A stretch of DNA of 64,000 nucleotides from Lunularia cruciata (Eukaryota; Streptophyta; Marchantiopsida; Lunulariales; Lunulariaceae): NCBI GenBank assembly GCA_948567375.1, contig OX419756.1:66256552-66320551 (forward strand), given 5' to 3'. Positions 1-10,218 of the stretch are shown piece after piece. Position numbers and translations under genes: made by a program. The notes below the pieces were generated by a model, which saw only the letters and a list, made by a program, of their open reading frames with translations, did no database searches and was not told the DNA's origin. How positions within the stretch are numbered: position 1 is the stretch's first letter; each line of letters begins with the position of its first letter.

Positions 1-25
1 ATTTGGGAAAACTCACACCTTTTCA

Positions 26-1117
26 AGGCCTAATTCATCCATTTAGGCCTCCTAAATTGCCTTCAAAGATTTCAGGCATATTTTGGTTCCAACTCTATTA
101 GTAGAAGTCCCCTTTTGGTGATACCTCTTTCTGATCTATTCAGACCATCCTATGTAACATCCTTCCAGATGTTACCAACCCAATTCTCACCTTCAAATCA
201 TATGTCTAGCTATTGGTTCTAAGGTTTTCAAATCTATTTCGGTTTTCTGCCCTATTAGTAGAATTACCCTTTTGGTGATACTTCTATCTGATCTATTTTG
301 ACCATCATGTATAACATCATTCCAGATGTTACCAAACCAAATTTCACTTCTAGATCATATGGCTAGCTCTTGGTATTACAATAACTCCTCTCTACTTCTC
401 CCACACGGGCTTAATTGGACTATAAAGATTCTCTCTTGCAGCCTTGCACATGATCTTGCAATCCTTCACTATCCTACACTGATGTACCATCCCATAGATG
501 GTTTTTTAGCCTTTTGACTTGGTACCTCTGCTCAATTAACACTACTTGACTATTAGAAAAGTTAACATTACAAATTCAACTTGTGTAATATAGGATTTAA
601 AGGCATATTTCTGATAATATGAACTAATTTAAATAATAAAATGAACATAATCATAGTGAAGTATGACTAAGTCCCTATAAAGTAGAGTTAAGGTTCTCCT
701 TAGCAAAAGTATAGATATTTACAATTCATAGCGAGAACTTTTTCCACTTTGAAACATCACTTTCTTTTTTAGAAAAGCTTTAATACCAAGAGCTAGCCAT
801 ATGATCTAGATGTAACATCTAGAATGATGTTATACATGATGATTAAAATAGATAAGATAGAAGTATCACCAAAAGAGTACTTCTACTAATAGGGCAGAAA
901 CCGAAATAGACTTGAGAACCTTAGAACCAATAGCTAGACATATGATTTAAAGGTGGGAATTGGTTTGGTAACATCTAGAAGGATGTTACACACGATGGAC
1001 TAAACAGATCAAAAAGAAGTATCACCAAAAGTGGGCTTCTACTAATAGAGTAGGAACCAAAATATGCCTGGAATCTTTGAAGGCAATTTCGGAGGCCTAA
1101 ATGGATGAATTAGGCCT
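26..1117. repeat. Large imperfect inverted repeat built from LTR sequence
   Basis: The arm at about 26-378 is the imperfect reverse complement of about 781-1117, with a spacer of about 400 bases. Matching landmarks are ggcctaattcatccatttag near 29 against its complement near 1097-1116, and tggtatta at 371-378 against taatacca at 781-788. Each arm holds two diverged copies of a unit of about 160 bases with 'ctattagtagaa', 'ttttggtgata' and 'ccagatgttacc'. The right arm continues into a 3' LTR half ending at 1501, so the left arm is best read as an inverted, truncated copy of the same LTR. The spacer (379-780) contains nothing I recognise. Confidence 0.75.
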
Positions 1118-1501
1118 CAAAAATGCAAACATTCCCCTCCAATAGAGAAAAGGCTGGCCTTCCCTTACCCCTGCTTTGTCTCGTCAAGAGCTTTCCAACG
1201 GTTCCTTACTCACGTGATTCTGAGATTCCTACAAGAAGATTCCCTAAAAGATTCACTCCGGTCAAAGCTTGTTTGACCAACCAGATAGGACCTAGACCAG
1301 ACATGTCACCCATCCAAGTAAGTAATCCAAGGGTTGAGCTTGCTGACATGTCACCTATCTGTGTCCCTAATCCTATGGTGGAGCTTCCTTGGAGGAGATC
1401 CTCTTTGTATATATAATAAAGAGAAGGTGCTCCTTTGGGGCATCGGATGTTTGAGTGTGCAATCCGTGTTTTCTCTCTTTTCTTGTCCTCGGAGTATTAC
1501 A
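781..1501 (+). mobile_element. LTR fragment, same family as the solo LTR at 44156
   Basis: The segment starts taataccaagagct and ends ggagtattaca. The solo LTR at 44156-44667 starts tgtaataccattagct and ends aaaacattaca. The two share a colinear core: 'gcctaaatggatgaa(t/c)taggcctcaa', 'gagctttccaa', 'cttgtttgaccaacca', 'gacatgtcacc' and 'aaggtgctcctttggg'. A TATA-like stretch (tgtatatataataaag, about 1406-1421) lies about 80 bases before the 3' end, as expected for a U3 promoter. This copy is longer because its 5' part is internally duplicated. There is no internal retroelement region beside it, so it is a solo or rearranged LTR. Confidence 0.65.
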
Positions 1502-2874
1502 AAAGCATAGTTTATGTTAATATACCTTATCTTTATTTCATAAGTCTAAATAAAAAAATCAATATGTAAAGAAAAATTTTGACATGGATTATCAAAGTGT
1601 GTTCCAAATTAGCAAGAAAGTTTTAAAAGATAAGTGATCTCCTTTGCTTACTCTCAGGGAGGCAATTGAGATATGATACAATCAAGAACCACTAATCACC
1701 ATAATTTTAGGAGCATAGGATATAATCTCTTGATTGAATATTTAGTCACTTGATTAAAAATCCGTATTAAATTATATTCATTTAAAATTTTAGGTTCATA
1801 ACAAGGCAATAAGATGAAGTAACCATTATATAAATGAATTCAAGAGGACAGTTTGAGTTGGTGAACTTGAAGTATGTTTAGATTATAAAATTATGAACAA
1901 GGAAGTTGATCAACAAATATACTCTAATCACGACCTTACAGTTTTTTCATTATGGCTTACTTCAATTTGATGCAAAATCAAGTGTCTTGGTCATAGATGA
2001 TGTTAAACTCAAAAGAAACTCTTGGTAAATTCTACATTTTTGTAAAAGAGAATCCTTTCTTTCCATTTTTATTTTGGGTTCTTATAGTGCCAAAGATGTC
2101 AAGGATCTTTCCATAAACATCCCAAAATCTACTATAATATATACAACGGCAACATCTATATGAGTTATGGTGAAAGACAAAGGCTTAGCTTTGTAGCATA
2201 AATGCTTAAACCAATCCAAGCACATATATTTGGAAAGGTAATCCTTAGATTTCAACAAGTAGTTGACTACCTTGGTAGTGGAAAAATTATAGAGATAAGG
2301 TTAGTTTCTATAACATAAATACTTAAACACAAATCATACTTAGATAAAGAAAGAGATATTCTAAAGAAATTTTGATTCAATAATATGCAATGAAATTATT
2401 TGATGCTTTGGTACTTTCAAAAGCTATTTGATCACAAATAAAGAGATATATTGGATGAAATAAGGACAATTCCAACAAAAAAATCTTGATTCAAAGGTAT
2501 ATAATGGAGATCCAAGATGCTTGGTGAAAAAGGTATTTACCTAGAACATGTACTAATCCTATATAATTTAGAATCAAGTGCTTTTATATATCCAGATTAA
2601 CTTCACTAACATTTGGTTTTGTCTTGATAGGGTAAATAACATAGTTGTCATGTCATAAATAACAATTTGCTCATGTGTAAAAGACAAGTGGGCATCTTTC
2701 TACTAAACTCCATACTTGTAAATTGATAAGTAAGGATAATTTACCTACAAAGTGGAAGTTACTACTAGGACAAAAAATCTTAAACGTAATATAGCTTAGG
2801 ATCTTGACACTTTAAATGAAAGTTCACTACTTTGAAGAGAAAGTTGAGAAATAAGGTAGTTTGTATACATGCAA
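1502..2874. other. AT-rich intergenic DNA, no gene recognised
   Basis: The stretch is strongly AT-rich, with stops in all frames and no ORF of note. It resembles decayed retrotransposon sequence in base composition, but I could not match any motif with confidence. Confidence 0.5.
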
Positions 2875-3130
2875 TATGACTTTTCAGCAAAATGCACATA
2901 TCTTCTATGAGCAACTAGTTTCATAAATGTAAGGAAGTGCATACAAAGATCTTTACCATATGGAAGTTGACAAAAGATAATATAAAATTTGATCAAATGC
3001 AACTAATTGGGTTTTGGTCAAAAAGAATAACTCCAAGTTTAGATTTTACATTGATAAATATTTTAGTACAACAAATCGCAAATCTTGGGTTTTCTCTTGA
3101 GAGATTAACCTGCCCTTGTAGTATATGCAC
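2875..3130 (+). pseudogene. Possible copia RNase H C-terminal remnant
   Basis: Read in plus frames, this stretch gives a degenerate series with H-I, F-H-K-C-K-E and W-K-L-T-K-D-N-I. This resembles the end of copia-type RNase H, where a 'KHI..HFIRE....I......T.DN.AD..TK' pattern is usual. An in-frame stop and lost residues show it is not functional. The resemblance is by eye and weak. No LTR borders it that I can see. Confidence 0.3.
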
Positions 3131-4397
3131 ACTTTCATAAGCATGAATTATACCTTTGTTGGGATGTTTAATTCATGTGTATTTATAGTCATTTGAAGAA
3201 GATAGTATAGTAAGTTTAATTAGAATTAAAGCTAGATCCCACAAAAAAACTAATGAAAATTCAGAAGCCAAAACCACCTATAAAATGTATTAAAAGATAT
3301 GCAAGTATTCTTACGGTACATTATTTATGATTAAAAGTAAACATATAATTCCCTTACAAAAGTTAGATGAGAATTAAATTTTGATCATTTTGTACCCATT
3401 TTATACTCTTAGCTCTAAATATGAGAAACTATCTTCATTACATGGGCTTAATTTATTCCATATTTAATTTTGAATTTGATATGAATATGCGAGGCCAGTA
3501 TAGTTCCTGAAAGTAGGAGAGGAATTCACACGATGAAATAAGATAGAAACTATTAGAAAAGGTTCCATGCGCTTACGTGCACATTTCAGGTTGCTTCTTC
3601 GTGTGAATATAGATGTGTAAGAATTTTCTTAGTTCTCAATGATCTTCTTGTGATCCAAGATTATAACCGGTTTAGGTCAAGTACAGGTTATAGTTAGAAT
3701 GGTGGACGATATATAATTAAAAATTAATATCTTCATACTAATATAAATGTCTTTACAACGTCGATCATAGTTTATCTGTCATAATAGGTATTGAAATATG
3801 CATCTCCATGTATTTGACATATTAAGATATTTGATATGTCGTATTTTCTTTTAAAAAGTTTCCGTATTAATTGTAAGGTAGATTAAGAGGCGCACATCTC
3901 TATATAAAATATCCTAGATCCTGCACTTTCCCATCAACTCGGTGAGCTCAAGGGGACTTCTTCATTTGCGAGTATATTGTATGTGATTTAACGAACCATA
4001 TTGTATTTGGTTGTGCAACGGATAATAAACGTATATGCATGGACCTCGTTGATGATGTTTGTGGTGGCTTTTGTAATTCGTGTCAGCGTTCTTCTCATGG
4101 GCTTTTTATTTTCTATTCAATACAATATGAAGCAATATCAACAACAAATATCACCTCCGTTTATGATCATTTGCGTTGTACAGGCTTTGAAGGCCTTTAT
4201 ATCACTTCATGCTCAAAATTACTTCACCGCTTATATCTTTTAAGTGCCTCATTGATGTAGAATTCCTTTCCTGGTGTATGAAAGGATATCAAGTTGATGC
4301 ATTTTCATAATATTATGTATCAAGCATCACATTATAATAGTCAAATTTTCTTTGATTTGACGAAGAACGATTTATCAAAAGTTATATCAAATTGTAT
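3131..4397. other. AT-rich intergenic DNA, no gene recognised
   Basis: Short ORFs near 4001-4260 overlap in two frames and resemble no family I know. A phrase near 3931-3964 (catcaactcggt, then gacttctt) recurs in similar form at about 4815-4846, so the repeat at 4398-4815 sits among dispersed repeat DNA. Confidence 0.4.
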
Positions 4398-4815
4398 CAG
4401 TTTATTCTTCGGAATTGTTAGGTAGATTTAACACTCAGGAGATTAAGCAGGCGGAAGTCTCTTCAAAAACAAAACCTACATCCAAATTTATATTAGTTTG
4501 TATGAGTTTATTCTTTGGGATAGGTCTCTTCATATTGAGGGGATTAAACAGGCAACCATGTTTTCAAAAAGAAGAACTACATCCAAAGTTATATCAGTTT
4601 AAGAACTAAAAGAACTAAAAGAACTATATCCTTATATATTTCTTGAAGAGATGTTTGCTATTTTAATCTCCTCAACGTTAAGATACCTTGCAATCCTGAA
4701 GAATTAAAATCGTTCAAACTGATATAAGTTTGGACGCAGATCTTGTTTTTGAAAAGATGTTCGCCTGTTTAATCTCCTCAATATTAGGAGACCTGGCCAT
4801 CCTGATGAATAAACT
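4398..4815. repeat. Four-copy inverted repeat, two forward and two reverse units
   Basis: A unit of about 100 bases with gagtttattc, gaggagattaaacaggc, ttttcaaaaa and ttatatcagttt appears twice forward (about 4398-4500 and 4504-4602). It appears twice in reverse complement (about 4640-4720 and 4716-4815). A short tandem of 'gaactaaaa' (about 4605-4623) sits near the axis. The arms are diverged but colinear, so the locus could fold into a long hairpin or cruciform. No transposase or LTR feature was found. Confidence 0.7.
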
Positions 4816-5494
4816 CATCAACTCGGTCAGAGTAAGGTGACTTCTTTATATAAGAACAAAGTTATGTCCTCCTTCAAAGTAAATTGAAAAACTAGATATA
4901 AAATGTATTGTGAAGTTGAAAAGAACATTAATTCTGAACTTCTAATGACTCGATTCCTCCAGTCAAACCTCTATGATTATCTTTTAGATATTGGCTTTCT
5001 ACTCATCTAAGACTTCCTTCTCGACATTAATTTACCATCAACACTACAGTGGCGTTCCAGTTTTGAAACTCAAAAGAAGGTCACACGAAAACTTTTACCC
5101 AATTGATGTACAAGTTCTGGAGTTAAGAATACAACCGCCCATAACATTGAAATTAAAAGTGTACAAATTTCATCTTATGAACGTTTCAACGTTTTGAGCC
5201 AAGGTAAAATACTCCTGTGAGATACCGGATAGTTAGATTTGAAATATTCCTAGAAATTTTGGAATCTCCAGAAGTTCATTGTCTTTGCCCGATACTTTAC
5301 AAAGGCAATCAAATCCCAGGAAATGCAAACTTTGCACCAGTTTAATGGAAGACGAAATGATCCTAATTCCACGGAGACCTCTCCGATCGATCGTTGTCGT
5401 GGAAGTTCGTGGAGTTTAGTCAGGACTCAACGGTTCCTCGGGACCTGCTAAAGTCGTGGTTGTAAGATTCTTATTCATTATGTGAGAGACGAGG
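4816..5494. other. Transition from AT-rich repeats to the gene island
   Basis: No ORF or motif was recognised. Base composition rises from AT-rich to mixed at about 5300. The last part is probably promoter or 5' UTR of the methyltransferase gene. I see no clear TATA box. Confidence 0.35.
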
Positions 5495-5660
5495 ATGAAG
5501 GGAACACTCATGACTCCCGAGGGTCAGTTCCATGGTACGTACTGTATCCTGGAAATCGATTTCGTTGGGAAGTGGAAAGTTTCTTGGGATCCATTATTTG
5601 ATCGACACAAATGCGTGCGGAAAAGAGAACTTTGTCGATCGTTTTTCAATCGGGTTCAGA

Positions 5661-7139
5661 ATGGCAGTGATGAATTCTTGGATGCCCACTGGTACGGTGG
5701 GCTGGCAGCCGGGAGTTTTGGCAGGAGGTGGAGGTCTGCACACTCGTCTGCTGGGATTCGTGAAGACCGCTTTACTACGGCAATTAGTCACGCCGGGGGC
5801 CCTGGTATGTGACCTATTTTGTGGGCGAGGGCTCGATACGGCAAGGTGGGCCGAAGCGGAAATCGGAAGATACATCGGTGTGGATCTGTCAGCATCGGCA
5901 CTGGTAGAAGCAAAATTGCAGTGGGAGCAGCATGATAGACCATTTGCTGCAGATTTCTACGAGCTCGATCCGTGCATTGTTGAATTAGAGGATCATCTTG
6001 ATGTTTATGGACTGCCCGCCGATGTAGTCTGCTGCCTCGCCCACTTGCAAGACAGCTTTACCAGTGAGGATATGGTCAGGCACTTGCTGAAGAATGTCGC
6101 CACCGTGCTCAAACCCGGGGGGTTTTTCTTTGGCACTGCTCCTGACTCTTCTACCATCTGGTACAAGTACCAGAAAGCCGTGGAGGGGGCGATGAAAAAC
6201 GGGTCCTTGAGAGTGAATGGGACACTACCTTGTGTGAGGAGCGAGTTGTACAGGATTAGTTTTGACGATGACCGATTTCACGCGTTCGGTTCGAAATATC
6301 ATTTGCGGTTCACTGATGATGGATTGCCACCTCAAGCTCAGATCTTGGTACATTTTCCTAGCCTCATCAGGCTCGCCAAAGAAGTGGGTTTGGAATGTGT
6401 GGAGATTCAAAACCTGCATGAGTTCTATGACGACTCCGTGGGTTCCTTCGCAGATGTATTACGCAGCAGCTGTGCGTCTTTGGTGGACTCGAAAGGAGTA
6501 CCTGTGCTAGATGCCAGAGGGCGTCTGAATGCTCAAGCTGTAGACGTGTTAAGCTTATACACTACATTTATTTTCAAAAAGGGGAACACAGCTACAAACT
6601 ACTTTCGATCTTCACCAAGATCGGGTGACGAAGCATTAACTCCAACCGCTCAGTATTTGGCACAGTTCCCTCGTCCGGTACAACAGAGAAGACAAGAACA
6701 TCACCAGCAGATTTCCCTGAAATCCGAAATGCCGAGTACGAGCAGCTCGAGACGAAGTGAGCAGTTGCAGGCGGATGAGAACGACTATCGTGGTGCCGAC
6801 CATGGGGAAGATTATGTAGAGGTTGCAACTGATGATGTGACTGCTACTACTGATGTCGGAGGGGGAACACGGACGCCACCTGAAGCTGCTAGTGTGGAGC
6901 AGGATGCACAAGATGCTATAGACTATTCTCACAAATTCAGCGAAGACAGACTTAGTGGTCTAAAGAAGGGCTTCAAGGAAAAATATTACACACGATCTGC
7001 CAGACCGGACGTGCATCAGGCTATCGAAATTGAGGATGACCATCCTGCAAGCAAAAGCATATTAGAAGCTGAGTTGTCAATCTCGCCATCTACTTCAGGT
7101 GGTGCACAACTCTCAGTTGCGGTGGTGGAGGTGCCCTAG
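5661..7139 (+). CDS. mRNA cap guanine-N7 methyltransferase 2-like protein
   Basis: Predicted S-adenosylmethionine-dependent enzyme that methylates the cap guanosine of nuclear mRNA. It has the Abd1/RNMT fold and most resembles the plant CMT2-like branch. Numbering from ATG 5661 (492 residues): SAM motif I LVCDLFCGRG at 48-57, the acidic IGVD at 72-75, LKPGGFFFGT at 150-159 followed by PDSSTIW at 161-167, then ILVHFPSLIRLAKEVGLE and EFYDD near 228-258. The conserved part ends at about 307 (TTFIFKK). A polar, low-complexity tail of about 185 residues follows, longer than I recall for seed-plant homologues. The frame is open back to another ATG at 5532. I prefer 5661 because its context is better (A at -3, G at +4) and the resemblance to family N-termini begins there. 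The ORF has no intron, which is unusual if relatives are spliced. An upstream exon cannot be excluded, since ttcag lies just before 5661. Confidence 0.85.
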   Translation: MAVMNSWMPTGTVGWQPGVLAGGGGLHTRLLGFVKTALLRQLVTPGALVCDLFCGRGLDTARWAEAEIGRYIGVDLSASALVEAKLQWEQHDRPFAADFYELDPCIVELEDHLDVYGLPADVVCCLAHLQDSFTSEDMVRHLLKNVATVLKPGGFFFGTAPDSSTIWYKYQKAVEGAMKNGSLRVNGTLPCVRSELYRISFDDDRFHAFGSKYHLRFTDDGLPPQAQILVHFPSLIRLAKEVGLECVEIQNLHEFYDDSVGSFADVLRSSCASLVDSKGVPVLDARGRLNAQAVDVLSLYTTFIFKKGNTATNYFRSSPRSGDEALTPTAQYLAQFPRPVQQRRQEHHQQISLKSEMPSTSSSRRSEQLQADENDYRGADHGEDYVEVATDDVTATTDVGGGTRTPPEAASVEQDAQDAIDYSHKFSEDRLSGLKKGFKEKYYTRSARPDVHQAIEIEDDHPASKSILEAELSISPSTSGGAQLSVAVVEVP

Positions 7140-9530
7140 AGGAAGTCATCCCCTTGAAATATTCATTAAACAATGAAGGGCGAGGGTGATTTAATGACAA
7201 TCGCGGAGCTCGTCTCGTAAAATCTTAAGGTCAATGTTCTAAATTCCTCTGCGCGTCAGGCAAGCTTATCATGGACAGGTGGATCACAATTTGATTGCAC
7301 CAAAATTTGTCATGACCCAAGGAGGTACCAACTTGTGGATTTTGAGAAATTCAACCTAGAGAATGCATAGCGCAGCGTCCAAGGAGTTAGAGAGCACGTG
7401 GTGTATGAAGCAAGACTCGTGGACTGGGTTACTGAGAGGCCACCTCAACCTCAATATTCGATGCCTTCTAGAGATGAATCAGAAAATTTCAGGTTTATCT
7501 TACGAGTACCGCGAGTTTCCATGAGCAATGCACGAACGACCTACTTTTTTTCTCTCCCACTTTTTGGATCGAAGGAACGACTCCGGAAGACTTTTCATAC
7601 TCTACCCGTAGTGGAGGTGTCCAATGCTCTCAATCATCGAGCTTCTTTGAAACTGAGGTTGGTCCACTTTGCCTTACAACTCAGAGATGGTAAACCACAA
7701 AGTACTCGTTAAGTAGAAGATTCTTCTATCGAGTAAGGTCGCGAATGGGTGTGATTGTTTAGTGTGGTGAGTTTCACTGGTCGGATCAGACGTTTTGTAG
7801 GAGACTGAACTGTGTTCATCGCTAAGGCAGACATTGTCACGTATGACCAAGTTTTCCAACCATTGGTGGAAAAGCCCCGAATTTCACATGTCAGGAAGAG
7901 GGAAGTTGTCTTATATGCTCAAGGGGGATCACCCCTGATAACGAACATCAGTTGAGCAATGGGTAACATAAGTTTGTGTAGGTAATCATCCTGTGTTCAA
8001 TGGAAGGTGGGAAAATGTAACCGGGAAACCACATTCCTACTAATGCTTTCGGTTTATCTGGTAAACGTCATCTGACAGGAGAAGAGTAATCAAGATTAAA
8101 ATTAAGACACTTTAGTTCAGGAATAATCTCCTGGTGAAAACGTATGGTATGTAGGTAGGTAATGAAAAATTAGAATGATTCTCGTCTCCCGTCTTTTACG
8201 CGATGATACTTCAAGAATCTGGAACAAAATTGTTAGAGCCTTAAATGCGTGTATATATGGTGAGAACTTTGGCTACTGGTGGCTATGTCGGAGTACCTAC
8301 GAAATGAGAAATCACATTAGCGCTTTGCCATTTCATAACGGAGTTTCACTTAGCATATTTCTATCTCGCCTGCCTACGGTATTATTACGTTGCTGAGGCT
8401 CTCAGACGACTGCATGGGCTTAAGTGGTTAGACACTAGTTAACTGGATTAAGGGCTTGCATGTACTTAGCACATTAGAGACCTGTAATCGTGATGTTTTA
8501 CAGGTTCAGACAACAATCGGGAAACCATTGAGATTGATAGAGTGCAGACCGCCAGGTATAGTTTTGGGCGGCTATGTTTATTTTGAGTGGAGAATCTGCT
8601 AGCGAGTAACTGCTGCAAGAGTTGTACAGTGGACGATGAGGGACATTTAATCGGCTTTGCTACAAATTCAAAGTGACTGGATATTGAAAAGTGAGGACAG
8701 AAGCCCGTTAGAGGAACGGGAGATCCAGAACTCATTGAACGCAAATGAGATGCGTAACATGAAATGTAAAAAAGTACTGTGCAAGACTAAAGTAACTGGA
8801 TAATTGAGATATCCAGCCCGGCGATGAAGTCGAAAACTTTATTAATAAAAGTCGATCGTTACTAGACACTGTAGCTGAATATTTCCTAGGCGGGAACACC
8901 GCGAGTACCTTATACTTCAACACTTGTAATGAAAACATCCGCAAGTGAGCTACACGAAGGAAACGTAAATTGTTTTGCCTCCATTGTTTCGGCATTCCGT
9001 CGCCAGGTTATCTGTACGGATGTACTGAAGTACAGCACCTGTTGAATAACTCCACACGTTAATATCTGAAGTTATGTTCTCATACCAAAATAGGATGTCC
9101 ATGATACACCTGCCTTGACACACCTGCCTTGAAGGATTTTGGTAGAAACATCCTCTCACGAACAGAGATTCAGATTGGAATAGGTTGCAGACAGCATTGA
9201 CTACAAGCGCGTCCTCTCCAAGCCCAAATGGAGGGCTTCGCACAGAGAACACTAGGCTATAGTAACTTTAAGAATAACGGGGCTGGTGGCGCAGTTGATA
9301 AATCTGACTACATACAAGCTTAACGTATGTCTTCAGTCTAGACCTAAATTGTCGGATTAGAAAACATTTTGTTAGACAAGGATGTACTTGATCTGTACAA
9401 AAGCCCGAAACAGTCCAGTAAAACGAACTAAGTGTCTACTGCTGGAACTACATGCTATTACTCCACTTAGCCTTCAAGCCGAAACAACACAGTTCGAAAA
9501 GAAGTGGTGTGGAACTACCAATGTGTAGAA
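7140..9530. other. Gene-island spacer, no gene recognised
   Basis: The stretch has mixed base composition. The longest frame (7398-7712, 104 codons) lacks any domain I know, so I treat it as chance or an unrecognised exon. A near-perfect direct repeat of acacctgccttga occurs at about 9105 and 9118. Confidence 0.4.
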
Positions 9531-10010
9531 CATATCCTTCCTTCTATCCTGGAGTCTGCCGCCACCATACAAAGTGGGGGTCAGTCGGGCCCGGGACAAC
9601 TCTCGAAACTCTGGATGATATCGACACAAAGTGGTTCCAAGACCCATATCCTTCCTTCTGTCCTGGAAGCTGCAGACTAAAAGTCGAAGAAAATTTCGGC
9701 CCGATCATCACAAACTCTGCTCCTTCTCAAGTCTAAAGGGTGACTTTCAACCACGGATCGACTTCATGCTGTATCCAAGAGAACTCTCCGGTCTTTTCAA
9801 ACACGTGTCTCTTATTAGTCCTCAAATGCAGATAATCAATCTACACCAGTCCACCAGACAAGTGGCGCTTTGGTTAGCTTGCTTCATTTTGTGTCCAAGA
9901 GCAATTTTCCGTCTTCTGAGAAACACCTTCCCTATCAGTCCTCAGATCAAGATAGTCAATCTACATCAATTCATCAGACAAATGATGCTCAGGTTAGCTT
10001 CCCGTACAAG
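9531..10010. repeat. Diverged tandem repeats with 112- and 120-base periods
   Basis: Two consecutive 120-base units, 9771-9890 and 9891-10010, align along their length: both start gt(a/g)tccaaga, and share 'agtcctca.at', 'atagtcaatctacat'-like and 'ggttagctt' blocks. Just upstream, catatccttccttct plus tcctgga recurs at about 9532 and 9644, a spacing of 112. The 120-base period keeps reading frame, but the frames are interrupted and no known protein repeat is evident. The strand and any function are unknown. Confidence 0.65.
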
Positions 10011-10218
10011 TATCACTTCAGAACTTCTGTAAGGTACTACAGCAGACAACCTGAAAATCTCTTTACTGGCAGAGTTAAAAATCAGTGTCTTTATTGAAAT
10101 ACTACACCATTTCAAAGAAGGAGACCAAGAGCGAAGCATCGGTAAAACGTGGGAACTGGGTGGGCTCATTGCTGACGGAAGCTTTGTAGTAACAGATTAA
10201 TCCAATAGCAACAAGATT

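Noticed and set aside
7398-7712. 104-codon ORF downstream of the methyltransferase gene
   Set aside because: No recognisable domain, no conserved motif, and the length is within what chance allows in this composition.
9289-9370. tRNA-like start (tggcgcagttgataa) resembling an internal box A
   Set aside because: No matching box B (GGTTCGANTCC) follows at the right distance and no acceptor stem pairs, so neither a tRNA nor a clear tRNA-derived SINE can be supported.
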